This document shows, one piece after another, positions 1 to 9,962 of a stretch of 64,000 nucleotides of DNA. The DNA is from Chloroflexi bacterium UBA6077 (GTDB taxonomy: Bacteria; Chloroflexota; UBA6077). Each line of letters opens with the position of its first letter. Positions within the stretch are counted from its first letter, which is position 1. The notes beneath the pieces were generated by a model, which was given only the letters and a program-made list of their open reading frames with translations, had not been told where the DNA came from and did not search any database. The stretch is from positions 1-64,000 of the forward strand of contig DIXP01000092.1 of the NCBI GenBank assembly GCA_002436065.1, read 5' to 3'. The translations under genes were made by a program, and so were the position numbers.

Positions 1-431
1 GACCAGGCTGTGGATATGTGGGCAGGTCCGCAGAGCTGTCCACATATCCACAGCCCCGGGGACTACGACTACGACTACGACGATGATGAGGATCACCTAG
101 CTACTTACACACTTGACGGGACACATACTCTACCCCTGGTCCATCGTGAGCACGCTTTCCATCTGCAGCCTCCTAGCAGCCTGTCGGAGAGAAAACTCCG
201 GTGCGGAAAAGGCCCCATCTGGGCACGGTTGTTGGCTGCCAGGTGAGCCCGGCGGCCGATTCTCAGCTCAGATGCTCATGTCGTGCCGCGAGATGGTCTG
301 TTTTCGCACCCAACCGGCCAGGAACACCGCCAGAATGGGGGTGATGGTTTTCTCTCCGACAGGCTGCTAGCTACATATTCTCTAGCATGCCCTGCAGCTA
401 CTTACATGCCAGGACTAAAAGGCCCTGGGGG
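1..431. other. Gene-poor left edge with a long inverted repeat and a possible gene tail
   Basis: No gene is supported here. Positions 6-55 form a perfect inverted repeat. Positions 59-90 carry a short in-register repeat of GACTAC units, and the word GCTACTTACA-like recurs near 100 and 390. On the minus strand, 363 down to 268 encodes about 30 codons ending in TGA that read like the end of a membrane protein (PILAVFLAGWVRKQ...), with a stop codon just upstream. It may be the tail of a decayed gene, but I do not recognise the family. Confidence 0.5.
6..55. repeat. Perfect inverted repeat with DnaA-box-like cores
   Basis: Two 16-nt arms (6-21 and 40-55) are exact reverse complements around an 18-nt loop. 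Each arm contains ATATCCACA or its complement, one mismatch from the DnaA box TTATCCACA. No T-run follows on either strand, so an intrinsic terminator is not obvious. It could be an operator, a cruciform or a pair of weak DnaA sites. Confidence 0.7.
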
Positions 432-1604
432 CTATAGGTCTGGCCAGGCGACGAGGGCAACCTGTATGTCCAGCCTTGCGCCCTCCCTGAGCACGGTCAG
501 GGTGATCCTGTCTCCTGCCTTCTTCATGTCTACGTAGTCGGATAGCTGATCCAGGGTAGCCACGGGCCGCCCATCCACCGCGACCACTGCATCGCCTCCA
601 GCTGGCAGCGGGTCCGGCCACTCCAGTTGCCCCGATTCGGGTGGGGTTGCGCCTCGGATGGCGGATATGTGGGCGGGGCTGTTAGTGGACACTTGGACGA
701 CGTAGACCCCCACGGTGGATCCCAGCCTCAGGGCGTCCGCCACGTCGCTGGTGATGGTTACCCCTCGGATCCCCAGCCAGGGATGGGACACGGTCTTGCC
801 TGTCTGCATCTCGGGCAGTGCTCGCCGTGCGATGTTGATGGGAACGGCGAAGCCGATCCCCACGAAGCCTCGCACCGGACTCTCGATCGCCGTGTTGATG
901 CCCACCACCTCGCCCGCCGAGTTGATCAGTGGCCCGCCGGAGTTGCCTGGGTTGATCGCCGTGTCGATCTGTATCATGTTCCGGATCGGCCGCCCGGAGT
1001 CGGTGGTGAAGGTGCGATTGAGGCTGCTCACGATGCCGACGGTCATGCTGTTCTGGAAACCGAATGGGCTGCCGATGGCGATGGCCGTCTGCCCGGGCCT
1101 CAACCTGTCGGAGTCTCCCAGACGGGCAGGGACCAACTTCGGCCTGATCCTGTCGTTCAACTCGATCCGGATCAAAGCCAGGTCCGTGCCCGGGTCCTTG
1201 CCAACCAACCTGGCCGCGGCCTTGGTGCCATCCACGAAGGTGATATCCAGACGATCGGCGGAGTCCACCACATGGTTGTTGGTGAGGACGTGCCCCTGAT
1301 CGTCGATGACTACCCCTGAGCCGATTCCCTTCTCCGCGAACCGCCCGAGGGAGGGGTCTCCGCCCACGGCGCGCTTGTTGGAGACGTTTACCACCGAAGG
1401 GGTCAACCGCTGGTAAACCTCGATGGCGGCGTCCTCACTCAAGGCTGGGATGCCTCGGTCGAGGTTCGCTGCCTGCACCGAATACTGAAAGACCGGCGCG
1501 GCCAGGCGGGTTTCCGGTTGGGAGAATGCGTAGCCCATGACTGTAGCCGCGCCCATGATGGAACCGAAGGTCACCAATACTAAGTTCTTAAGAATGGACC
1601 CCAT
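432..1604 (-). CDS. HtrA/DegP-like membrane-anchored serine protease (S1C family) with PDZ domain
   Basis: This is a trypsin-like protease of the envelope quality-control (HtrA/DegS/DegP) type, 390 aa. A hydrophobic N-terminal segment (residues about 7-27) should anchor or export it. The protease domain shows the triad His111 (TNNHVV), Asp141 (TDLALI) and Ser222 (GNSGGPL). A C-terminal PDZ domain spans about 275-385, including a VVAVDGRPV strand-loop. I chose the ATG at 1604 because it follows a GGAGAAG ribosome site; the frame stays open upstream to 1763 but those residues are not signal-like. It is divergent from lepA. The single PDZ domain fits DegS-like or generic HtrA proteins, and I cannot separate these. 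Confidence 0.93.
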   Translation of the reverse strand: MGSILKNLVLVTFGSIMGAATVMGYAFSQPETRLAAPVFQYSVQAANLDRGIPALSEDAAIEVYQRLTPSVVNVSNKRAVGGDPSLGRFAEKGIGSGVVIDDQGHVLTNNHVVDSADRLDITFVDGTKAAARLVGKDPGTDLALIRIELNDRIRPKLVPARLGDSDRLRPGQTAIAIGSPFGFQNSMTVGIVSSLNRTFTTDSGRPIRNMIQIDTAINPGNSGGPLINSAGEVVGINTAIESPVRGFVGIGFAVPINIARRALPEMQTGKTVSHPWLGIRGVTITSDVADALRLGSTVGVYVVQVSTNSPAHISAIRGATPPESGQLEWPDPLPAGGDAVVAVDGRPVATLDQLSDYVDMKKAGDRITLTVLREGARLDIQVALVAWPDL

Positions 1605-1830
1605 CTTCGAGGCTTCTCCACGACACTCTGCAGCTAGCCCTGGCCGGGGGGCCCAGCATAGCCTCTGGAGACCAACGTCCATGTGGTCTGTATGGGGGTC
1701 GCCCTCGCCTCCCTGCTGACATCCCGCTGGCAATCTGGGTCGCCAGGAGATCACCATTGGCATTATCTATACCATTTGGAAGATGAATCCGTCCTTACAG
1801 CGGCACCGCCAGGGTTCATCCCTGGCCCTG

Positions 1831-1839
1831 TGGTATAAT
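1831..1839 (+). promoter_or_regulatory. Extended -10 promoter upstream of lepA
   Basis: TGG followed by a consensus TATAAT (1834-1839) makes a perfect extended -10 element. No good -35 hexamer lies 17 bp upstream, as is common for extended -10 promoters. The predicted transcript would start near 1846 and lead into lepA. Confidence 0.6.
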
Positions 1840-1934
1840 TCACGGAGAGAATTTGACTGAATGAATGGGGTCCGGGGGCGCGATCCCTCGTGGATATCGC
1901 CCCCGAACCCTTTTCCTTGCACCCGGAATGGACC

Positions 1935-3734
<1,800 letters not shown>

Positions 3735-3790
3735 TACTCCCTGCGCTTCTCTTCCCAGCCACACAGGCTGTCGATGCGGTCGTCCCGGCG

Positions 3791-4222
3791 CTACCTTTTG
3801 GTCCTGGGCCATCGCACCGGCTCTCCTGGACGGCCGACCGGCACCACTTCCGCGCTCCTGGCCAGCTGCTGCTCGTCCCAACTGATGAGTGGCAGGGACA
3901 GCCGATGGGCCACCAGGGTGTACTGGGCGTCGGCTCCTCTCATAAGGAGATCGCAGGCCAGGAAGGCCGCAGCCTCCTCCACATCCTCTCCTGAGACGAC
4001 CTCCAGAGTGGGTCTGGCCAGCAGCCACCTCATGGCCGCCCGCCCTGTCCTGGGATCACCGCTTATTCGAGAGATCGCGCCGCCCACTTCTGCCAGCGCC
4101 AGGCTGGGCATGGCCAGCGGATTTCCTTCTTCCAATCGCTCGGCTATCCAGTTGTAGGACTCCTGGTGGTGCGGATCGGACGGGACGAAGTAGCTCACCC
4201 AGACACTCGCATCGATTACCAC
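3791..4222 (-). CDS. VapC-type PIN domain ribonuclease toxin
   Basis: This is a 143-aa PIN-domain protein of the VapC toxin family, expected to be a Mg-dependent RNase neutralised by the antitoxin encoded just upstream. The acidic residues of a PIN active site are visible: Asp4 (VIDASVW), Glu45 (LALAEV), Asp98 (RGADAQY) and Asp116 (SWDEQQL). Translation starts at GTG (4222), and the gene overlaps the antitoxin by 7 nt, the coupling typical of toxin-antitoxin operons. The C-terminal tail after residue 125 is short and basic. Confidence 0.93.
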   Translation of the reverse strand: MVIDASVWVSYFVPSDPHHQESYNWIAERLEEGNPLAMPSLALAEVGGAISRISGDPRTGRAAMRWLLARPTLEVVSGEDVEEAAAFLACDLLMRGADAQYTLVAHRLSLPLISWDEQQLARSAEVVPVGRPGEPVRWPRTKR

Positions 4223-4470
4223 CGCCTTCCCTCCTCCACCACCTTCACGGTATCGGTCGGCTTAGTGTGGGACCGATCTATGGACTCCATGATCTCCCTT
4301 GCTTCGGCGAGGGCCTGCTCGACCTCCGCGGAGGAAGGCTTCCTGCTCGGTGGCACCAGATGAGCGAGCACCCGCCCGTAATGGGTCACCGCCACCCGCT
4401 GCCCCTCGGAAACCTCCTTGAGTATCTCCGTGGTCCTCTCCTTCAGCTCCTTGACCCCCACGCTGCGCAA
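4216..4470 (-). CDS. Phd/YefM-type antitoxin, partner of the PIN toxin
   Basis: This 84-aa protein begins with the prevent-host-death fold (SVGVKELKERTTEILKEV, then VAVTHYGRVLAHLVP), which binds DNA. A charged helical C-terminal part should wrap the toxin. The TTG start at 4470 is chosen because a GGAGGTG ribosome site lies directly upstream; a GTG at 4461 is an alternative. It is the first gene of the toxin-antitoxin operon and probably represses its own promoter through the repeats at 4480-4512. Confidence 0.9.
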   Translation of the reverse strand: MRSVGVKELKERTTEILKEVSEGQRVAVTHYGRVLAHLVPPSRKPSSAEVEQALAEAREIMESIDRSHTKPTDTVKVVEEGRRW

Positions 4471-4479
4471 GGCTCACCT

Positions 4480-4533
4480 CCATAGTGTAACCATAGTGAC
4501 ACCATTGTATCACTAACTCCAGGCCCTGCCCAA
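4480..4533 (-). promoter_or_regulatory. Promoter and three-repeat operator of the toxin-antitoxin operon
   Basis: Reading the plus strand, three tandem 11-bp units start at 4480, 4491 and 4502 (CCATAGTGTAA, CCATAGTGACA, CCATTGTATCA). On the minus strand the third unit contains a TACAAT -10 (4509 to 4504), with TTGGGC or TGGGCA as -35 about 17-18 bp upstream. The predicted start lies inside the repeats. Autorepression by Phd-type antitoxins from such sites is established for the family; its application here is inference. Confidence 0.6.
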
Positions 4534-4873
4534 GACCCGGGAAAAAGCCGGGCTCAACGCGACAAAGTGTGAAATGCCTTCCTCAACCAAGTTGGTCGAT
4601 TATTGGCAAGAAGCTGACTTCCGCGATACCAGCCTGAAACGACAGAAGCTTGGACTTCTCCATGCCGCCCGGCATCCTCGGCTACTACGTCCTGATGCCT
4701 GCTGGGAGTGGACGCTGATGGGCTATGTCGCCATCGTCTCTGAATACGGCCTCTTCCCCTCGGACCTGTTGGATGGGCAATGACTGGTCTGGTATAGTTG
4801 CCAGGGTTTCCCGTAACCACCCCGATTCTCATCTCCCTCTCACTTCTGTAGAGGGTCGGTGTGAGGGCAATAA
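4534..4873. other. Intergenic stretch without a supported gene
   Basis: Between the antitoxin promoter and the HAD gene I see no convincing gene. A 69-codon frame at 4574-4783 (plus) has no ribosome site and no recognisable family. A weak GC hairpin around a run of A (near 4537-4553) could end a transcript. Confidence 0.45.
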
Positions 4874-5656
4874 ATGAGCATCGCTGACCTCTTCGACCAC
4901 TTCCTCTTCGACCTGGATGGCTGCCTCTACCTGCGCGACCAGGTGATACCGGCGGCACCTCCCACACTTGCTGAACTGCGGCGCCGTGGCAAGAAGATCC
5001 TCTTCGTCACCAACGATCCCCGCAGCGTCAGGAGCTTCTACGCCGAGAAGCTGAACCGGTTGGGCATCGAGGCCCGAGCCGAGGAGGTGCTCGGCTGTGG
5101 ATGGGCTACGGCAGCCTACCTTCAGGAGCACCACGACCTGGCCGGCAAGACCGTCTTCGTGGTGGGGCCAGAAGGGCTGATGGAGGAGATGCGCCTTGTC
5201 GGGCTGAGGGTGGTGGAGGGTGTCGAGGCCAAGAACGCGGACTTCGTCGTGGTCGGAGGGCATGCCGGCTTCAACTACCAGGAGATGATGATCGCCAACT
5301 TCGCCCTCCGGAACGGTGCTCACTTCTACACGACCAACCGGGACGCTACCTTCCCCACTCCGGACGGTCCTGTTCCGGCCACCGGCGCCTGCCTGGCGGG
5401 TATCGAAGTGGCCAGCGGGCTTAGCGCCATCTCCATAGGCAAACCCGAGCCTGGGATGTATGAGGTTGCCCGATCCCTCCTTGGTTCAGGGCGGATGGTG
5501 ATGGTGGGGGATCGGCTGGACAGCGACATCGAGGGTGGGAAGCGGGCGGGCATCGGGACCGTGCTGGTGCTGACCGGGGTGACCACCCGGGAGGAGGCGA
5601 TCGAGTCCGGCTGGAGGCCGGACTTCATTGTGGAGGATGTAGGAGGGCTGCTGTGA
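4874..5656 (+). CDS. HAD-superfamily IIA phosphatase (NagD/AraL-like)
   Basis: This 260-aa cytoplasmic phosphatase hydrolyses small phosphorylated metabolites; the substrate cannot be told from sequence. Motif I is FDLDGCLY with nucleophile Asp13 and Asp15, motif II is FVTND near residue 49, and motif IV is MVGDRLDSDIEGG near residue 210. The central C2-type cap typical of the NagD group lies between motifs II and III. GAGGG precedes the ATG. It converges on rsgA. Confidence 0.92.
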   Translation: MSIADLFDHFLFDLDGCLYLRDQVIPAAPPTLAELRRRGKKILFVTNDPRSVRSFYAEKLNRLGIEARAEEVLGCGWATAAYLQEHHDLAGKTVFVVGPEGLMEEMRLVGLRVVEGVEAKNADFVVVGGHAGFNYQEMMIANFALRNGAHFYTTNRDATFPTPDGPVPATGACLAGIEVASGLSAISIGKPEPGMYEVARSLLGSGRMVMVGDRLDSDIEGGKRAGIGTVLVLTGVTTREEAIESGWRPDFIVEDVGGLL

Positions 5657-5739
5657 CGGGACATGGGGAAGGGAGAGACGTGAACATGCTAGAGGGCACG
5701 TTCACGGGGTGGGGGTGGGCTTGGGAGACAACGAAACTG

Positions 5740-5775
5740 CCCCTCACCCCGACCCTCTCCCGCGGGGAGAGGGAG
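5740..5775. repeat. REP-like palindrome at the convergent HAD/rsgA junction
   Basis: CCCTCACCCCGA is followed by the hairpin CCCTCTCCC-GCG-GGGAGAGGG (5753-5773), which ends just past the rsgA stop codon. The same word pair recurs at least five times in the ilv-leu operon spacers. Its position suggests a shared bidirectional terminator or mRNA 3' protector. Confidence 0.75.
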
Positions 5776-5776
5776 A

Positions 5777-6829
5777 TCACTCTCCGCTCAGCACCCTGAG
5801 GTAGCTCTCGTACCGCTCGAAGGGGATATCCCCCAGCCGCACGGCTTCCTTCACGGCGCAGCCTGGCTCCGAGGCGTGCAGGCAGTTGCGGAACTTGCAG
5901 TTGAGGGATGGCTCCTCGAACTCCGGGAAGTAGAAGCGCAGGGAGTAGCTGTCCACCTCCCAGAGGGCGAGGGAGCGGATGCCGGGGGTGTCGATCAGGT
6001 AGGTGCCCTCGTCCAGCTTGTGCAGGCTGGATACCGTGGTGGTGTGGCGGCCCCGCCCGGTGGCGGCACTGACCTCTGCCACCTGGAGTATCTCCTGCTC
6101 CAGGAGACGGTTGACGAGGGAGGACTTCCCCACCCCGCTGTGGCCTGTCAGGACGGAGAACTTGCCCTGGAGGTGAACTCTCAGCTCCTCCAGCCCCTCG
6201 CCTGTGGTAGCCGAGGTGTACAGCACCGGCACTCCCAGCCCCTCGTAGATGGAGAGGTCCGGCTGCTCCTCCGCGAGGTCGCACTTGTTGAGGCACAGCA
6301 GCGGGGCCACCTCCCCGTACTGGCACATGATGAGATACCTGTCCACCAGCCGGGGGTGGAATGGCGGCATGGCCGCAGAGGCCACTATGACGGCGAGGTC
6401 CACGTTGGCCGCCAGGACTTGCTCCTCCTGCTGCTGTTGCCGAGAGGAGGACCCCCTCTGGGTGCGCATTCGCACCAGCTTAGTCGCACGGGGAAGGATC
6501 CGGTGGAGGGTCCCCTGCCCGATGTCGTCCAGGTCGAAGGCGACCCTGTCTCCCGCGACGGGCACATCCGTCAGCAGGCGCAGGGTGTGCGGGTCCAGCG
6601 GGCAGTCCACGTACTGCCCTTCGTGTAGGACGAGGCATCGAGCCCTCCGCACCTCGGCAACGATCCCCTCCCTTTCGCCCGTCCCCTCGGTGGCAGCCTT
6701 AGTTGCTCTCCGGGCGGCGCGGCGGGCTTCCTTGGAAGACCTGCTTCCCTCGTATGCCTGTTCACTCTCTGTTCGATCTGTCCTCTTCTGCCACTGGCGC
6801 GCTTCCCAAACGACCCGATGCTCATCCAT
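5777..6829 (-). CDS. rsgA: Small ribosomal subunit biogenesis GTPase RsgA (YjeQ)
   Basis: RsgA is a circularly permuted GTPase that assists late 30S maturation. The 350-aa product shows the permuted order: OB domain (about 55-125), G4 NKCDL at 181-185, G1 GHSGVGKS at 229-236, G3 DTPG at 280-283, then a zinc knuckle with Cys311, Cys316, His318 and Cys324. The first 50 residues are unusually long and rich in charged residues (SRSSKEARRAARRATKAA). I chose the ATG at 6829, 16 nt after the stop of the upstream racemase gene, giving the normal family length. It is probably cotranscribed with that gene. Confidence 0.96.
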   Translation of the reverse strand: MDEHRVVWEARQWQKRTDRTESEQAYEGSRSSKEARRAARRATKAATEGTGEREGIVAEVRRARCLVLHEGQYVDCPLDPHTLRLLTDVPVAGDRVAFDLDDIGQGTLHRILPRATKLVRMRTQRGSSSRQQQQEEQVLAANVDLAVIVASAAMPPFHPRLVDRYLIMCQYGEVAPLLCLNKCDLAEEQPDLSIYEGLGVPVLYTSATTGEGLEELRVHLQGKFSVLTGHSGVGKSSLVNRLLEQEILQVAEVSAATGRGRHTTTVSSLHKLDEGTYLIDTPGIRSLALWEVDSYSLRFYFPEFEEPSLNCKFRNCLHASEPGCAVKEAVRLGDIPFERYESYLRVLSGE

Positions 6830-6845
6830 AGTCAATGTCCAGCGG

Positions 6846-7544
6846 CTAGCCCTCCCGCGCGAAGCGCACGGCCGCGAGGGCGAGGCATTGCGTCGGGTCC
6901 AGTACCGGCACGCTGACATCGCCGTCCTGGAGCACGAGGGGCAGCTCGGTGCAGGCGGTGACCAGCAGTTGGGCGCCCCCGGTCGCCAGGCTCTCTGCCA
7001 CCTCGCGCACCCTCGCCTGCACCTCCGGGCCCTTGTCCCCGCCCTTCACGCTGAAGATGACCGATTGGATGGCCTCCTGCTCCACATCCGACGGCGATAC
7101 GACTTTCACCCCCCTGGCCTCGAACCGCTCGTGGTACAGGCGGAGCTTGATGGTGGCAGCGGAGGCTAGCACGCCCACGGTCTCCAGACTGGGGAAGCGC
7201 CGCAACGCCTCGCCCACCGTCTCGTCGGCTATGTGCAGCATGGGGATGGCTATCGCCTCCGCGATCGGCTGGTAGAAGAGGTGGGCCGTGTTGCAGGGCA
7301 TCACCAGGAAGTCGGCGCCGGCTCGCTCCAGGTTCTGAGCGGTGGACACTAGCATTGGGGTAGAGTCCTCCCCGCCCTCCAGCACGGCCGCCTGCCGGGA
7401 GGGTATCTTAGCGTTGTTGTCGATTATGATCCGTAGATGCTCCTGGTCGGTCCCGGCAGGGGTAGCTGCCACTATCTTCCCGAACAGATCGACTGTGGCC
7501 TCTGGCCCCATGCCGCCCAGTATGCCAACGATCTTCTCAGCCAC
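6846..7544 (-). CDS. Aspartate/glutamate racemase family protein
   Basis: This is a 232-aa cofactor-independent amino acid racemase-like enzyme. Two catalytic cysteines are present in family motifs: Cys84 (MPCNTAH) and Cys198 (TACTELPL), which take protons from opposite faces of the substrate. The N-terminus KIVGILGGMGPEAT is typical of the aspartate racemase branch. I chose the GTG at 7544 because a strong GAGGAGG site lies 7-8 nt upstream; the frame stays open to 7625. A TATAAT -10 lies at 7578-7583. The substrate (Asp, Glu or a hydantoin) is uncertain. Confidence 0.92.
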   Translation of the reverse strand: MAEKIVGILGGMGPEATVDLFGKIVAATPAGTDQEHLRIIIDNNAKIPSRQAAVLEGGEDSTPMLVSTAQNLERAGADFLVMPCNTAHLFYQPIAEAIAIPMLHIADETVGEALRRFPSLETVGVLASAATIKLRLYHERFEARGVKVVSPSDVEQEAIQSVIFSVKGGDKGPEVQARVREVAESLATGGAQLLVTACTELPLVLQDGDVSVPVLDPTQCLALAAVRFAREG

Positions 7545-7577
7545 GAGAACCTCCTCAAGCTGGTGTTGTGGGATACT

Positions 7578-7583
7578 ATTATA
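7578..7583 (-). promoter_or_regulatory. Consensus -10 box for the racemase-rsgA operon
   Basis: The minus strand reads TATAAT here, about 35 nt before the GTG start. The -35 region (near 7601-7606) is weak. The transcript would begin near 7571 with a short leader. Confidence 0.45.
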
Positions 7584-7749
7584 ACGTTGCCGAGTGCCGG
7601 CCGTTCCCCAGATGCCACTACTCATCGCTCGATTCTCTTGAACTGCTCATCATGGCGGGATCTTGGTCCGGCCAGGGGTTGACTACCGGCGGCAAGCTGC
7701 TAAATTGGGTGCAGTTGATACCCAAAAGGATCGGGAGGACAGAGATCGC

Positions 7750-8886
7750 ATGGCAACGTTGAACGATACCCTTGCCTTCAAGGGGCTGAAGCTCCGGAAC
7801 CGACTGGTTCTTCCGCCAATAACCACTGCGTACGGCACTCCCGAGGGAGAGGTCACGGACCGCACCCTCGGCTTCTACCGGCAGAGGGCGCGTCAGGTGG
7901 GTATGGTCATAGTCGAGGCGGTGGTGGTGAGCCCGGACGCGCGGCTGATCCCTCGCAGCATGGGGCTGTGGAGTGATGGTCAGATCGCCGGAATGGCGCG
8001 GCTGGCGAAGGCCATCAAGGCAGAGGGGGCAGTCGCCGCGGTGCAGATCGCGCACGCCGGCGCCCGGGGACCTGCCTCGGATACCGGTATCTCCAGGGGA
8101 TCGCCCTCTGGAGCCGTGATGGCCCCGGGCGAGCCGCCTACGATCCTGTCCGAAGGACAGATCGCGGGGATCGTGGAGGATTTCGCGAGGGCAGTTGCCA
8201 GGGCCCGGGAGGCCGGCTTCGACGCGGCTGAGATCCACGGAGGGCATCACTACCTGATCAGCCAGTTCCTTTCACCCATCATCAATGGGAGGGAGGACCG
8301 CTATGGAGGCGATGTTGCCGGGCGGGCGACCCTGGCGCTGGAGGTGACGCGAGCTGTCCGCGCACGAGTAGGCGAGGACTATCCGGTGCTGTTCCGCTTC
8401 AACGCCGTGGAGTTGATGGAGGGCGGCCAGACGATCGAGGAGGGAATGGCCCTGGCCAGGCTGCTGGAGGCCGCGGGGGTGGACGCGCTGCATGCTTCTC
8501 TCATCGCCCAGGGGGGGTGGAGAGAATCCTCCAGTGGAGTGCGCTTCCTGCAATCCACCTCGGCGCTCCTGAAGGAACAGCCCTTCGGCGGCGCCGTTCC
8601 CTATGCCGCCAAGATCAAGGAGTCGGTCGGCATCCCCGTCATCGCCGTAGGCAAGCTGGCGGACGTGCAGGAGGCGGCCAGGGTTGTGGAGCAGGGGTTG
8701 GTGGACCTGGTAGCTATCGGCCGCCAGATGATCGCAGACCCCGAGACGGCCGGCAAGGTGCTGGCTGGACGGAGGGATGAGATAGTCCGGTGTACGGAGT
8801 GCAACGGCTGCTTCGCCTCCATTCGCAAGGAGACCGGCCTAACCTGCGCCGTCAACAAGAACCCCTCCGGTCGTCCCGAATACTGA
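7750..8886 (+). CDS. NADH:flavin oxidoreductase, Old Yellow Enzyme family
   Basis: This is a 378-aa FMN-binding TIM-barrel oxidoreductase of the OYE/2,4-dienoyl-CoA reductase type without the C-terminal FAD/NAD domains. Family marks are NRLVLPPITTAYG at the N-terminus, IHGGHHYLISQFLSP (substrate-binding and dimer region), NGREDRYGGD, and IAVGKLADVQEA near the phosphate site. A CTECNGCFAS segment near the C-terminus could hold a cluster or zinc, but the spacing differs from dienoyl-CoA reductase. The ATG at 7750 has a GGAGG site 10 nt upstream. The natural substrate, probably an alpha,beta-unsaturated carbonyl, is unknown. Confidence 0.93.
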   Translation: MATLNDTLAFKGLKLRNRLVLPPITTAYGTPEGEVTDRTLGFYRQRARQVGMVIVEAVVVSPDARLIPRSMGLWSDGQIAGMARLAKAIKAEGAVAAVQIAHAGARGPASDTGISRGSPSGAVMAPGEPPTILSEGQIAGIVEDFARAVARAREAGFDAAEIHGGHHYLISQFLSPIINGREDRYGGDVAGRATLALEVTRAVRARVGEDYPVLFRFNAVELMEGGQTIEEGMALARLLEAAGVDALHASLIAQGGWRESSSGVRFLQSTSALLKEQPFGGAVPYAAKIKESVGIPVIAVGKLADVQEAARVVEQGLVDLVAIGRQMIADPETAGKVLAGRRDEIVRCTECNGCFASIRKETGLTCAVNKNPSGRPEY

Positions 8887-8970
8887 GCGCTCATGGCTCC
8901 GGCATGGAGAATGCGGAAGGTCAAAGCAGCGGTGCGTAGGCCGAAGATGGTTGCGGCGACGGAGGAGTTG

Positions 8971-9804
8971 ATGGCGGACAAGCTCTCGCTCATGGCGGTC
9001 TTTGCTCATCCCGACGATGAGTCCTTTGGTAACGGCGGAACCCTGTCCAAGTATGCCGAGGAGGGGGTGTTCACCTCCCTTGTGTGCGCCACCCGTGGCG
9101 AGGCGGGGGAGATCAGCGATCCCGCCCTGGCCACTCCCGACAACCTGGGCCAGGTGCGGGAGCAGGAGCTGAGGCTAGCCTGCTCCATACTTGGTATAGG
9201 CGATCTGCGCTTCATGGATTACGTGGATGGAACCCTGGCATCGGTGGACGATGGGGAAGCGGTGGAGAAGATCGTGAGGGCGATGCGGGAGTTGCAGCCC
9301 CAGGTCGTCTTCACCTTCGGACCTGAGGGGGTGTATGGTCATCCCGACCACATGACCATAAGTCGCTGGGCCACCACGGCCTTCGATCTGGCGGGGGACC
9401 CATCTGCCTACCCCGAGCACATTCAAGGTGGGCTCCAACCCTGGTCGCCCCTGAAGCTGTACTACGTGGCCCCACCGAGGGAGCGGTTCCAGAGGATGGG
9501 CCAGCTTGCCGCTCAGCTGCTGCCCGACACCACCTGGGTGGATAGGGACTGGGATAGCTTTGGCGTGCCAGAAGCGATGATCACCACCTGTGTCGACGTT
9601 GGCAGGTTCATAGACACCAAACTGGCTGCCATCGCCGCGCATCAGACCCAGGTCATGCCGAACCATCCCTATGCATTCCTGTCCAAGGATGCCCTTGAGG
9701 AGTTCTTCCACGAGGAGTGCTACGTCCTGGCCGAGAGCCGTGTGGGTGCAGCCAACGGCAGGGAGCGCGACCTGTTCCGAGGGGTCGCGGGCGTGCGCGC
9801 GTAG
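8971..9804 (+). CDS. PIG-L/LmbE family deacetylase
   Basis: This is a zinc-dependent de-N-acetylase of the LmbE/MshB type, 277 aa. AHPDDE (residues 12-17) and the later HPDH give the metal-binding His/Asp/His set. A GGAGGAG site sits 5 nt before the ATG at 8971, so I prefer it to the ATGs at 8893 and 8947. Homologues act on mycothiol or bacillithiol precursors and on GlcNAc conjugates; nothing here identifies the substrate. It follows the OYE gene with the same polarity and may share its transcript. Confidence 0.92.
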   Translation: MADKLSLMAVFAHPDDESFGNGGTLSKYAEEGVFTSLVCATRGEAGEISDPALATPDNLGQVREQELRLACSILGIGDLRFMDYVDGTLASVDDGEAVEKIVRAMRELQPQVVFTFGPEGVYGHPDHMTISRWATTAFDLAGDPSAYPEHIQGGLQPWSPLKLYYVAPPRERFQRMGQLAAQLLPDTTWVDRDWDSFGVPEAMITTCVDVGRFIDTKLAAIAAHQTQVMPNHPYAFLSKDALEEFFHEECYVLAESRVGAANGRERDLFRGVAGVRA

Positions 9805-9832
9805 CCAGTCGTTCCGAAATTCCCCGATGTGG

Positions 9833-9947
9833 CGTAGGGAAGGGGCTCGTCCCCTTCCGCCCATGGGACATGGACGTGCGATGCTGCCCATCCCTTACCG
9901 CCGTGCCCACCACCGCCGGGCGGCAGGGGATAAACCCCTGCCCTACG
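9833..9947. repeat. Palindromic mobile-like element, copy B1
   Basis: This 115-bp element starts CGTAGGGAAGGGG and ends CCCCTGCCCTACG, a near-perfect 13-bp terminal inverted repeat. Each end is itself a hairpin (GGAAGGGGC..GTCCCCTTCC and GGCAGGGG..CCCCTGCC). The interior matches copy B2 (12181-12296) in reverse orientation, so B1 and B2 bracket the glycosyltransferase gene as inverted repeats. Confidence 0.85.
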
Positions 9948-9962
9948 TTGGGAGCGACGCAC

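Noticed and set aside
59..110. Acidic Tyr-Asp repeat peptide encoded near the left edge
   Set aside because: It is produced by a short GACTAC tandem repeat in a frame without other coding signs.
4574..4783. 69-codon plus-strand frame between the antitoxin and the HAD gene
   Set aside because: No ribosome site, no recognisable family, biased composition; left as intergenic.
9833..9947. Rho-independent terminators for the LmbE and glycosyltransferase genes
   Set aside because: The hairpins lack T-runs and the full 115-bp unit recurs elsewhere in inverted form, so a repeat element is the better reading.
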